DNA from: Todiramphus chloris collaris
Lineage: Eukaryota > Chordata > Aves > Coraciiformes > Alcedinidae
NCBI GenBank assembly: GCA_025345505.1
Contig: JANVCC010000018.1
Span: 6,185,741-6,249,740 of the forward strand
Length of the DNA stretch: 64,000 bases
Reading direction: 5' to 3'
The notes under the pieces were generated by a model that was not told the DNA's origin, made no database searches, and saw only the letters and a list, made by a program, of their open reading frames with translations. Every line of letters begins with the position of its first letter. Positions within the stretch are counted from its first letter, which is position 1. Below are positions 1-12,500 of this stretch, one piece after another. The position numbers and the translations under genes are program-made.

Positions 1-391
1 AACCAGCAGCTTGGACTTTTATGGAGCATCTGAACAGAGGCCATTCCATAAAACCCTGACACCTGAAACATTTTAGAGGCCACTGTTGTCTATTTGTGGA
101 GCTGCCCATAGGAAAGGGACTGGGCTTATGTGGCACACTGGCATCTGGGGAAGCAATTCCACCTCTCCCTTCCCAAACATATGCCACATAGAAAGCCTCG
201 TTGACTAGGGGATATCCCTGGATGGATGATGGAGAACTACAAGGAATATGCTCAAATTAGCCATACTTTTAGGAAACCAGCTCATGTCCTACACTTGATC
301 TCCACCTGGTCTTGTCACCATTGCACTGGACATTGCTGCGCTCACACCCCTTCTGATGGCTTGAAGTTCTGTCAGAATCATTTCTTTGTAC
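1..391 (-). other. FKBP1B intron 3, 5' part
   Basis: Intronic sequence following the exon 3 donor. I looked for the last FKBP1B exon (the segment with YGATGHPG) on the minus strand here and did not find it, so it lies beyond the left edge. No repeat or other feature recognised. Confidence 0.8.
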
Positions 392-504
392 CTGTGTGAC
401 ACCTTCTTCAAATCCTTTAATGACTTCTTGCCTGCCAATCTTGAACCTGAAAGGCTTGTTTCTGTCTCTGGAGGAATCAAACTTCTTTCCATTCTGTAGC
501 ATTC
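392..504 (-). CDS. FKBP1B: FKBP1B coding exon 3 (113 nt)
   Basis: The acceptor is a TTTTGGCAG ending at 505 and the donor is CAG/GTACAAAG with GT at 391-390. The exon completes Gly29 (counting Met), split from exon 2, and then encodes 37 residues from [11 protein letters not shown] to FEEGVTQ. It carries Gln31, Asn32 and Phe59 (mature numbering), the residues reported to give FKBP12.6 its RyR2 selectivity over FKBP12. It also carries the pocket residues Phe36, Asp37, Arg42, Phe46 and the Glu54-Val55-Ile56 strand. Compared with my memory of the human protein there are Lys/Arg exchanges (FRFKIGRQ against FKFRIGKQ) and VTQ for AAQ at the end. It ends in phase 0, so the missing exon should begin with the segment containing Tyr82. 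Open frame beyond 392 is intron read-through. Confidence 0.96.
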
Positions 505-3500
505 CTGCCAAAACAAGACATAACTAAATTTAAGTGCTGCAGGAGAAAAAAATTCACTTCTTGGTCACATCAGCTGCTCATTTCCATTTTCACTTGAAGA
601 CACATCACAAACTGGGTAAGGGAGGAGAGTCAAACACAGTGGTACCATATTGTAACCTTTGCCTTCTAGTAATTTATGCTCTAAAATGTGAACAACTTAT
701 TCTTATTCTTAATGCAATAGGGCATAACTCATATCGTACCAAGAGATGCACAGACATACAGAAGAGCTGTTGCACAGTGGACCTTTCCAGATAAGCTGAT
801 AAAATAAAGCAAGGAAAAAGTGGGAAGCATCAGGAGAAAGAAGCACAATGTAGAGGCCTGACCAAGGTTTGCTCCTAAACACAAGAAAGCTCCCTAAAAC
901 AAGCCTGCAGACAAAGAAATCAAATTTAACATAATTTTGACTAGGTTGACTTCTTGTTGAATAGAATTTATTTTAAGGTTTATTTTAACAGCATCACTAA
1001 CTAAAGGGTATAGTCCTTGCAGAGTACCTCTTGGTAACCAGGGGGCTTTTGCTACGTGTGACCCAAAGCTCACCACAGCCAGCAGGAGCTTTCCACCCAC
1101 TTCAAAGGCTGGGGATGTAGATTTGGGTTTGGGAAGTCCTGAGCCGAATCTGCTGCCAGTTAAACAGCTGCGAGAACAGAGAAGCTCCTTTGACTTGTTC
1201 CTGCAAATTTATACCAGAATACCTAGGAGGAATATTTGGTACCTTGGACTGTTGACCTTCCCTACCCCATTCACTCAGGAGTGCAAGAATAACGTGCGTT
1301 ACACAAACGTGGCCACTCCACACCCTGCATGTGAAACTTCTGCACGACATTACAACTGCACGTGCCTCTTCCTCATACAGAAAGAACAGAAAAGACTTTG
1401 CATTCAAAGATATGAAAACAGCAAGGATATTCGTATGAATGCTCTACTATTCTCTTTGCATTTTCATTCAGCCCCAAGAAACAGTCACGGGAACACCTTA
1501 CTTACTCATTCCTTCTGCTGGGCACGACACTGGCTCAACCCATATATTAAGAACACGTGCCCAGATTCTACAGCGACTGGCGAAACCTTCGCAGAGCACT
1601 GAATGATTAGGTATTCTCATTCTCTTCTCAAATAGCAGATAATTATTATTATGGTAGCTTTCAACTTAAAAGTACCTGGTAATTGCTCTTTCAAAATGCT
1701 ATATTCTGGATATGTCAAGGTTAGGCTGCTATTTATGCCTCTGAAGAAATCCTTTCTTTGTAGTGCTGTAATGCCAGTGTTCTGGGCATACACCGTGACT
1801 CTCTTGTGCAAGGTGCTGTACAAAGAAAAGTTCTTTAATAAGCAAATATCTGACAGATTGCTCTGGTTGGAAACAACACTATCAAGCACAGCTTTGACAG
1901 AAAATGCTGAGGAGTACTGCCTTTATAATCCAGTATGAAAAATACACTTACTAGTTTCTTTTCATTAAAGCACTTATATTAATAGACCAGCTTGATGTAG
2001 AAGTTTTATTTTTCAGTGAAAAACATCAGTTATTGTCCAAACAACAAAAAGGGCATAGTTTGCTTGCTTAAAAAGGCTGTGTTCTGAATCAAAGGTAAAT
2101 ATATGAGATGTGTTTGAATGGGGGGAAAAAAAAAGGACTAAAAGGATAGGATTCATCTTAGCAAGCTGTATGCTTCTAAGATGTAGCCAGCTACTTTTGA
2201 GCTAATTACTCTGCTTCCCTCTATAATCAAGTCAGAAAAAAATGCACTTTCAGGGGGAAATTCATCTAACCAAATCTAGGGATCTACATTAGGATATAAT
2301 GAATGGCACCCTAGCAGTGCCTATTTCTTCACAATGAACATAAGGGGAGTCCAAACAACGAGGTCAGACATAGATGTCTCCAAAGTCATTAGTGGTTAAA
2401 TTCGTGGTGACAGCATTCTGGGCTTGCAGGGATGAGCACACGGTATTTGATTGTTCTAGTGGGGTTCTGTGTCTAGGTATTTGACATTCAGATTAAAACA
2501 AAATGCCATATTAAGGCAAATTAGCTGTTGAGCAAGACCAACATCTGTTGCAGTTGGTACTTCAGAGATGAGCGTGCTCATGTATAAGGCCTGAGGAGGA
2601 AAAGGATGGCATAACCTGCCCGTGAGGTTTGTTTCATAACCTGCACCACGAGGTGCTTGTCATATTCCCTAAGTTTTTCCCAGTATAATACTGCGGGTTT
2701 TTAATGTGTGCTCCAGTGCAAGCAACACCTTGCCTCAGTGATGTCCCTAGCCACCTGCTCCAGGCAGGCTAGGAAGTCACACCAGCCTCCTGCACAAGGC
2801 TTTCTAGTTACAGGCACTGAGAAGCAGCTCAGGGGGAATTCTCAGGAATATGATATAATCCTTTTTGAAGTATTTGATCTTCAATTTAAATGGCAGTCCT
2901 TCCTCGCAGCGATTTTATTGTTAAACATATCATAAAACCTTATGATTCCATGAAATGGAAGGAGACTGGTATAGAATCCCAATATTTAATAGTTTTGATA
3001 CTAAAACTTAGTACTGTCATTACAGTCTGCATGTCCCAAGCAGTATGCAAACATTAATTATTCTTCACACCAGCCCAAGGAGGTAGAATGTTTATTATAA
3101 GATAGCCTCAGACTGGAAGTTGAGATTCAGATGCAAAGCTCCACAACACTTCAGCGTGCTTTCCCTTCAGTCTGTAACAAAATCTTATTAAACACCTGCC
3201 TTCATTTCTGATGGTTCACTAAATACCACACATCAAACCGGCAGCGGAACCAGGATTAACTCTTCAGAGATGCTGGCAACAGCTACTGGGCAATGTTTCC
3301 CACTTAAAGTAATCTTTCTCTCAACTTGCTAGGTTAATATATAATATAAAAACTGACTTCCATGTCACCAGCAAAAGTTAACACAGGCTTCTTCTCCTTT
3401 GTTTACAGGAATATCTTATTTTCAGGAAGGGTTGAAAATTCATCAGGTGATGAATTCAGAAATGTAACCTCAGTTGTCATTGCCCCACCTCATTGCTTTT

Positions 3501-6500
3501 GGAGGACACACTGGGATTCAGAGTCAGACGTGTGCATATTCACCAGAGCTCTGGCAGGAGGGTCGGTTTTTCTAAGACTGGCCTTTAAATGCATGTATCT
3601 AGTTTAGAAATGAGTCAGAGTCCCCATGTGTCCTGCAGAAGTTCCGATCTGGAGTTAGATCTGAACTTTAGACCTTTTTTATCTCTCTGTTTCTGAAAGT
3701 TAGAGTATTCAGGCTCCTGGGAGCTAAACCAGCATAATGTTGTATTTTCTCTCTTGCTAATGCATCAATTGATTTTCTTTTCATGAAAAAAATTGATTTG
3801 GTTAAAATTCTTTACCATGGGCAGATGCCCATCTTCAGCCTGCTAGCACCTTTCTCTAGCTAACAGCAAGGAGAAAACACCCACAATCTGGAACTGAACA
3901 ATGATATCATTTTGCCAAGTCAGAGCAATCAATAAGAGTTTTGTCTGAGCAAGGACATCTAGATGCTTACTTGTTGGAATAACCTTGCATTTGATTCTGA
4001 AAGGTAACAATCATTGTATTAAAATAACTAATTGTACAAACTCGGTTATCAGAATATTGTGCAGATTTGAAAACGTTCTGGTCTACAAGGTATCCTAATT
4101 ACATGACCAGGTGGCTGTAGAAATAAAGGAGATGTTTCAGATCACGGGTCCTGCTGAATCATTGAAGTTCAGCTCGTTGAAGCTGAAGATCAAAGAGTAG
4201 GCAAATCATTTTGTTAAGGAACGTGACGAGGGATTCATCTAAACTGCCAAACCCACAATGCCATTTGGGCTAAAAGAGCAGTGAAAACAAAACTTCAGTC
4301 CAGGTTTAAGACATGCTATTATTTTTATTAAAGCATAGGTGTGTCTGCACTACTCTTTTAACATGAATTAACTAACTGAGGTCAGTCAACCTCCACTAAG
4401 ATCACATCATTGAAGTCTGTTTCCTAAGGGGAGCGGGCTGATGACACTGTCTGTACTTGCCTAATAGTTTTTGACTCTTTCAGCCAATTTAAACGAAGTC
4501 TGACAGGGCAGATGGGTTCATACTGACACACAGATCCTATGTATGTAATGAGAAGAAAACTCTGTAAGAAGAAGAACCTCTAAGTGCTTCCACCAAAAGA
4601 AAGGCTCAATCTTCATTTGTTATCATAGAACCTGTTTTATCGAGAAGAGGTCAGAACAGAAAGACATGAAGGGTGCAGCTGGATCACAGTCTAAGTTTCT
4701 TTTTACAGGAGGGCTCCTTCAGCTGAGAATGATTCAGCTGGGAATTAAACCAACCACGTAACACAAATCCACAGAGACAGCACAGGTATTTAGACACCTA
4801 ACCTATGGTCCAACAAAACCATGCCCCAAACCAAGGCCAAAACTTTGTCTATACAAAAGATGGATGGAAGGTAAGAAGACCAAAGGCCCTCCATGGATAG
4901 CCTGTCAAGCTTACATGCCTGAGTCTGGAAAATTTCTGTGTAAAATTCCACTGCTAACATTAGCTATCTCAAAGATAGACACTGTGTCTCAATCTCTCAT
5001 CTAGGATACTTCTACAGTTAGTGGAGAAAGAGGAATCTCCAAGAATGAGCCATCCCACCTAGATTTAGATGCTAGGATTGCAATAACCTCCTGGATTTTT
5101 TTATCCTTCTCAGTCAACTAACTTTAAAAAGTTAAGAAAGTTAACAACATTAATTTTAAATGCTAGACTGCCAGCTTTTTTGTAAGGCCCTTGTGAGGAG
5201 GTATTAACTCATCCATCCATACCTAAATGAAGCAGATCAAATTGCATCCCAGGCTTCACCGCCTCCAGCGTTTACTGAATTATTTGTCTTTGCAGTGTTG
5301 ACACGTTCTGGGAATTAGAAGATGGAGATTCTAGTCCAGAACAAATCCCTTGATTTTACTATTTGCTCTCCCTTTATCCTGTACGATGAGATTCACTTAC
5401 CTCAGAAGTACTAAGGGGATAAATTGAATAGGTGACTTTCACAAACCAGCGACACTCATCTGCAGAGTATTCCGTTATCTCATTTTTTCAAACTGTAGCT
5501 CTGTACAGAACATAAAGGCAGCTTGAAGACAGCTACTTTCTGAACATGTTAGCAGCAGAAAGAGGCGCAGATATTCAGAGGTGCTTCCAGGACACTGTCC
5601 TGTCTCATTTTACGTAGACCAGAGGTTCTTTAAGACAGGGACTGTATTTTGATGCCCTTTAATGCAATCACCTTTCCGATTATGCCTCATGATAAATCTG
5701 TGCTGTTATAAACCTGTCATTTGGTTTGGTGCCTATGACTCTCAGAGGCAGCATTTGCTGCAGTTAGCATTGCTGTGAGTTAAGAATTTTCTGTCTTAAG
5801 GTGTTTTGTTTTGTTTTTTTCCCAAAATATATTGTTTGTATGTCAAAATACATAAGTATTCCATCAGAAAAATGTCACAAAGGCTGGAAATTCTGATTTT
5901 TTCCCCCTCATTTACAACCTTACATGCTTTTACTCTGGAAAATATATTATTGGGAAATTCCCAGGAACTGTACAAAAGCCTTTGTGTCAACATTGCCACC
6001 TTCACAGTGTACAGAGGAAGACACAGCTCAGTAGAGCAGAGGTCAGCCAAATCACATAGGGATAGTGATGGTGGGGGAAATACATCCATAAAGTCCCAAA
6101 TCACACCCCAGGTTGGTTTACAGCAGCAGAACTCCCCTGCTTTCAGTGGCGTTATTCACATTTTACATTACAGTAGATCAGTTCCCTCCAGGACTCTGTT
6201 CTGACACGCTGCAGGAAGGCAGGACAACTCCTCTGCATTCTCGTGGCTGAGTCTCGTGCTAACACACCTGAAAAACTTGTGGTTTCCCATCAGGAACAAG
6301 AACAGTTCCCGTATGTCTGAATTGTTAAATGGAGAGATGCGGGCAACATTTTCTAGGCAAATACAGCCTAGAATGTTTCTGCTTCCCAGGGAAGTGCCTA
6401 GAGGACCTAACAGGTCTCATTCTGTCAGAATCCAGATCTGCTGGCTATCTCAAACCTCTTACATCTTCATTCCACCATCATCTCAAAACAAAGTTGACTG

Positions 6501-9500
6501 TTGTACACCTTTTCTGTAAGGTGTAAGGAGGATGCTTTCATTTCTGATGCTGTGTTTGAGTAGTGAGCCATCTTACTGTGTCCTGTATGGGGACCTGGGC
6601 AACGGAACAGAGAAGGGACACGTGGCTTCTCATGGGAAAGGTTCAAAACCAGAGGTCTGGTACCACTGTAAACACAAACTCTGTTTTACCCTAATGCTTC
6701 CTCTCCGTAATATAAACGAAGCCTTGTGAGGAGAAAGGAATTGCTGGATTAGACTGTATTTCTCTGACAATTTACAGCCTCTTAAGAAAAAAAGATGAAT
6801 CTTAGTTGAAGAGACTGGGGGGGTGGGTGTGCATCTGCAGCATATCAGCTCTTCTCCACAATATTTTGGTCGTTGTTTAAAAAGGCAACATCAAGGATTT
6901 GAACGTGCCATTTGTTGCCATGACAAACAATCACTGCCTCAAAGTATAGCAATGGGAAATGGATAGCGGTGGTGAGCGCTTCTTAGTTCCTGTCACCGCA
7001 GTGGTTGATCCTTTCAACACAAGGCAGCCTGGCTGCTTCATTTTCTTCATGTATTATATACTCATATATCTTTAATGGGGAGTAAGAGCAACCCAATCAA
7101 TTATTTATGATGCAGCTGACAGCATGCAATGAAGACACAACAGACAACTATTCAATAATGCATTACCATGCACTATATATCAGCGCTGCGTACGACTACG
7201 AGACAATTTGGAAGAGCCTTGCACTTAGCTGGACTTCACAGCCAAGAAAATGACATGAGATTGTCTAGTTCCTTCTACTGAAGGGCATTATTCTGTCCAA
7301 ATGGCTTGAAAGATTTGCATATTCTTAGAAGAAAAAGTAAATGTACCCTCAAGGCAAATATGAGGCTCAATAAGCATATTGTACATGAATTGTAAGGACA
7401 CCAAAACAATACCTCTGGTATCCTCTTGCCTTAAAACAGTAATTTTATTTTCGGCTTTGATTCTGTTGCCATTACAAAGTTCAGCTGTAAAATATGCGTG
7501 AGCTGCAGCAGGAGGCAAATTTCATTTGAATAAGCACGGCAGAATCAGGGCAATCTGGATATCCTAATGAGGAGGACAGTAGATGTCTAAAGCAACATTT
7601 TAGAGAGAATATATTACTACAGAAATACTTTGCATCTCTTGCATTTCTAGCCCTAAACACCATGTCCTGTAACACACGTTCTGGAGGGAGAAGGAACGTC
7701 CCCAGTCTTATTCAACATCTTCATCAGTGGCCTGGATGAAGGCACAGAGCGTACCCTCAGCAAGTTGGCTGATGATACTAAACTGGGAGGAGTGGCTGAA
7801 ACACCATAAGGCTGCGCTGCCTTCCAGCGAGATCTGGGCAGACTGGAGAGAGGAGCAAAGGGGAACCTATGGAAGATCAACAAGGGCAAGTGTAGAGTCC
7901 TGGACCTGGGAAGGAATAACACCAGGCACCAGTACAGGTTAGGGGTTGACCTGCTGGAAAGCAGCTCCATGGAGAGGGACCTTGGCATCCTGGTGGACGA
8001 TAAGTTCTCCATGGGACAGCAATGGGCTCTTGTGGCCAAGAAGGCCAATGGTATCCTCCGGTGCTTAAAGAACAGCATGGCCAGCATGTTGAGGGAGGTT
8101 CTGCCATACCTCATTCAGAGGAGTGTTTTACTGAAACTCTTCTTGACAAACACAGAGATCGTCTGACATCGTGTAAAGGACTTAGCAACTACTCTGTTCT
8201 CAAGAAGGAGAAGAACATTCTTGGAAAAAGAGAGAGACACATAAGATGCAACCAGAGAAGAAAACACAGTTTATAAAAATGAGTGTTGACTGATGTGTGT
8301 AAGAAGGCAGAGATGACATGCCAAGATTACATATACTCTAAATAAGTCAAGACACTGCTGTCCCATCATGATCTCATATGTACATAAAACATGCTGGTGA
8401 TGGAGGTTGGGGGGAGTGATAGAAAGGCTCGGTGGGCACCTGGTGCCCAGCCGGGGTAAACCCACCACACTGGGGTATCCAACTTTTTGATCCAGACTGG
8501 TCAGACATTCCTGCCGTGTGTTGTTTTCGAGATGCAGTATAACCTTCCTGGCTGGCATTATGCAATATCCCCTCCCTGCGCAAATGTTTGGAGAATTCCC
8601 GGGGCATCGTCTCCTGCTGCCTGTGATTCCATGTGGGAAAATGAGACATGACATCACTGGCACCAATTTGAGGCTGCCACGGGGCTTCACTTCAGTGTAG
8701 CACACAGTTTCCAGGGTAATCAGGTGAAACACGCTGCTGATTCACTCAAGGAATGAATCCCTTGCTCGAGAGCAGAGAATCTCCGGTATCTGGATGCTGC
8801 ACTTTCTCCACTGACATGGACAGACCATAGACTTCCAGGCAGATACAGACAGTGAGACTAATGCCACTCAAAAAGACTTAATTGCAGTCAAGATTAGTGA
8901 AAAAAGAATGCAGTTTAAACAAAGTTGGTTTTGATTTGCATAACAAATGCCTCCCCGTGGATTATGTTGCCTTTAGACTTGGTGACAGCAGATCTACCTG
9001 AATCTCCCCAGCCACTTACCGTATAGCAACGCAGACAGGAAACATGCTGTAGAAATAACAAAAGATAAAAGCCACTTCTAGTCTTCGAGTGAACCCTGAG
9101 AAAGGCTTATTAACAAGTTGTGCACTGTTGGAAGTGCAGCCTACCATTGAGATCACATAAAAGCAGCACTTTGCTAAGCAGGCTTTATCATGTGCTGCAG
9201 CACTCCAGTGGAAGAATGTCTTATTCAGATACCATTATTTTCCTAGGCTTTCTTTTTAAAAGATAGAGGAGATACACTCGTCAAAGGAACAATTCTTTCT
9301 ATACACTTATAGTTTGCTCTTCCCACCTACTAGGAAGGTACCTGCTTTCACAAAAAAAGAGTCTTTTTGTGGTATGGTTCTCAATGTAAACAGCGTTTTA
9401 TGTGCTCCAAGGCAGACTGTAGCAAGGTCATAAATATTACTCTGCCTGTAAACGCTGAGTATGTTCTGAAATAAATAATATTAGCTATGAAATTCTTTTG

Positions 9501-12500
9501 CTGCTTTTGTTTCCTGGTTTTGTTCATTGTTCCTGGTGTTGCAGATTCTCCTTGGCATAAACGGCACAGTTCCCTTGAGATTAATGAAAGTACAAAAATA
9601 TCTGTAGCAGTTTAGGACCTGGATCATGGTAATTTAAAACTAAGTTGAATGATGCACTTGGGACTATTCTCCAGAGCAGAATCCTGCAAGTGTAGATTTG
9701 TGATCAGAGGAAAAAGCTGGATGTCAAAAAGAACAGGTCCTGTCATCAGAGAGCCGTGCAAGTATAACTCACATCCATTTTATTTCCTGTGAAACGACTG
9801 TAGTTTCACCAAGGTCAGAAAGAGTCACTAACATAATCAGCAAGAATATTATTAATTAATGTACTTCACCTTAGGTATCTTGAAAGGCTTGATTCAGTAA
9901 GCCTTTAAAGTCTCTTCAGAGCCACAGTGGAAAGGAGCTATTAACAGCCCAGTTTGTTATTATAAATAGGTCTTTTCCATCTCTAAGTTTTGATCTTGGT
10001 GATCTTATAAATGAACTATGGAAAAAGTGGCAGCTGTTATCTTGACAGATGGGTCTCAGGCATTGCTCTACTGGACATTAGACAGTCATCTCTCTGGAGA
10101 ACAATAGGAATTTACAAGTGCCTGTATCTATTTTCATCTACTTAACAAGCCACTCGTGTCTTGGACTAGTGAAGGGAAGAAGCAAGGAGGATGCAAACCA
10201 AATGTTTTAGGGGAAACATCTCAGACAAAGGGGTAAGAATCAGATGACTGTAACCTGTTAGTGAGTTCCCTGCATCACGGGAGGTTTAGACCAGATATTA
10301 GGAAGGATTTCTTTGCTGAAAGAGTGGTCAGGTCCTTCAGTGGACTGCCCAGGGAGGTGCTGGGGTCACCATACTTGGAGGTGTTCAAAGCACACGCAGA
10401 TGAGGCACTTCAGGACATGCTCTAGTGAGATGGTTAAGTGCTTTTTTTTTGTTTTGTTTTGTTGGGTTGTGGGGTTTTTTGAGGTTTTGGGGTTTTTTGG
10501 GGTTGACGGTTGGATGTGGTGATCTTAGAGGTCTTTTCCAACCATGGCAATTATGTGATTCCCTCCTGAGTTTTATTGAAGTGACAGACAGAAAAATAAT
10601 CAGGCATTTCTTATAGAGGCAGAGTTCTGATCCATCAGAACAGTTCTCATCCAGCAGAACATAACATGTGCAAGGATGCATCTCTTTTTTCAGCTTTTCC
10701 TAGAATTTAGCATCAGCATGCGTTTTGGATATAGGGCTTTGAATCCAAATTCAAAGACAGACACAAGCTTAAGAAAGGTTCACCTTTTTTAAAGGGTGGT
10801 TGGTAGAGAGAGTGCTGCTGCCCACCTTTTCTATCATAAACACTTGCCAAGAGCACCTTAAGCTGGAATTTAAACCCATGACCTTCACCTTTTCTGATGG
10901 TATTCTCATCATGGACAACCAAACACTCAACAGGATTGCCCTCTAGGCTCCTCCCTTGCATCCAAATGGTAGCTGGAAATGGACAATGATGGAGTTAGGA
11001 GAAAACTAAGCAAGTTGTAATGAGGAAGGTCAGTGGGATGGGCAGAGACCTGGATCCCAATCCTTGCTCCCAGGACTTGTCAGATCAGCTGTGCCTGAGA
11101 TGTTGTACAGGGTTTGTCCCAGCATTGCTCTCATTGACTTTAGTAGGAGTTTGGGGATGGACTGCACAGGCTAGACCGGAACATTTTTCCAAAAGCAAAA
11201 GTATTTTCACACCCAGGACTGCTGCAAACAAAAGACATTGTAAAATAAGCCTGTTTAGATGCTACAAATAGACAGGGTAGTCAGTCCACAGACAGAAACA
11301 ACAAAGATAATCATTGCCAAAAATACCTCAACAGCACAACAGAGTGGAAAACAACCCAAGTTGAGAGCGGACCAAGCACTGCAATGCCTTACATTCAAAG
11401 CATTACATAAATAAATGCATTATATCACCAGCAGTGAAAAGATGGAGTATTTCAGACTCTACAGCAAAATGTGTAATATTATCATCTGTAAAAGCAAAGG
11501 AAGAGGTGGTGAATACATTGCATAACTCACAGGAATTGCTGTAGACCAGACAAGTCTCCATCACAGGTCACTCTATCTTTCATCATCTCAGTAAGTGTAA
11601 CTGAAAATGTAGCATCCTATATGAGTAACTTATTATAGGAAGCCAGTAAAAATACATTCCTAACAATTAAATACCAAAACCATACAAATCAAAGTAACAA
11701 AGAATGTTTTTCTGCTGAAAAATAATGAATGTCTTGTTGAGTTATATACAAAACTCCAAAGAAAATACAATTCAGGGTTGAATGGAATGAAACATTTTGC
11801 TTTAGGAAAAAAAAAAAGGGAAGTCTTCCGTTCATCTGAAATGTTTCATTCTAGTGAGAATACAGTGATTTGGTTTCAGATTATGAATATGAACTATTTA
11901 AATTCAGCTTTGATGAGGTCTAGGGAGTTTTGACCACCACCTTTCCAATTATTTAACACCAAGTACTGTTTAGCTTCATCCAAGCAAAAAGACAGTGGAG
12001 CTATTAAGGAGAAAACATAAAAGGAAACGAGAAAAGTTGAAATTCATACAGAGTATGTTGAAGGGGAGGCATATCAGATAAAATTCCAGGATCCAGAGAG
12101 CCAAACCAGACAAAAGAAAGGCAGGACTGACCTAAAATCTGGACCAAAGAAGCTGAGATTTATGTGAGATGGATACAGATATCTAGTCTAAAATAATAAA
12201 TCACCCAGGCACTCAGAGGTACTTTACATGGCTTTTAAAAATAACTGAACAGATCTTCCCTGAGCAGGTAACACAGCTTACTCTGTAACCCATCCCATGT
12301 AATGCTATGGAGCATGTAACAACTCAATTCCTTTAAGCTGCTGCTTCCTTTTTCCCATTCTGCACAGCAAAGAAAAAGGTTTGTGGGAGTTAATTTATCT
12401 CAGTTTGGTGTACTGTTTTAATGCTCAAACATCTACCTGCAGCTTTACTGGCTGCTTGCATAGGGAGTTTCAGTAGTCCCACTCACAAGGGCAGTGATCA

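Noticed and set aside
1..391. Search for the last FKBP1B exon left of exon 3
   Set aside because: No sequence resembling the YGATGHPG segment in any minus-strand frame; the exon must be outside the window.
7653..8114. 153-codon minus-strand open frame
   Set aside because: Antisense shadow of the plus-strand CR1 ORF2 fragment.
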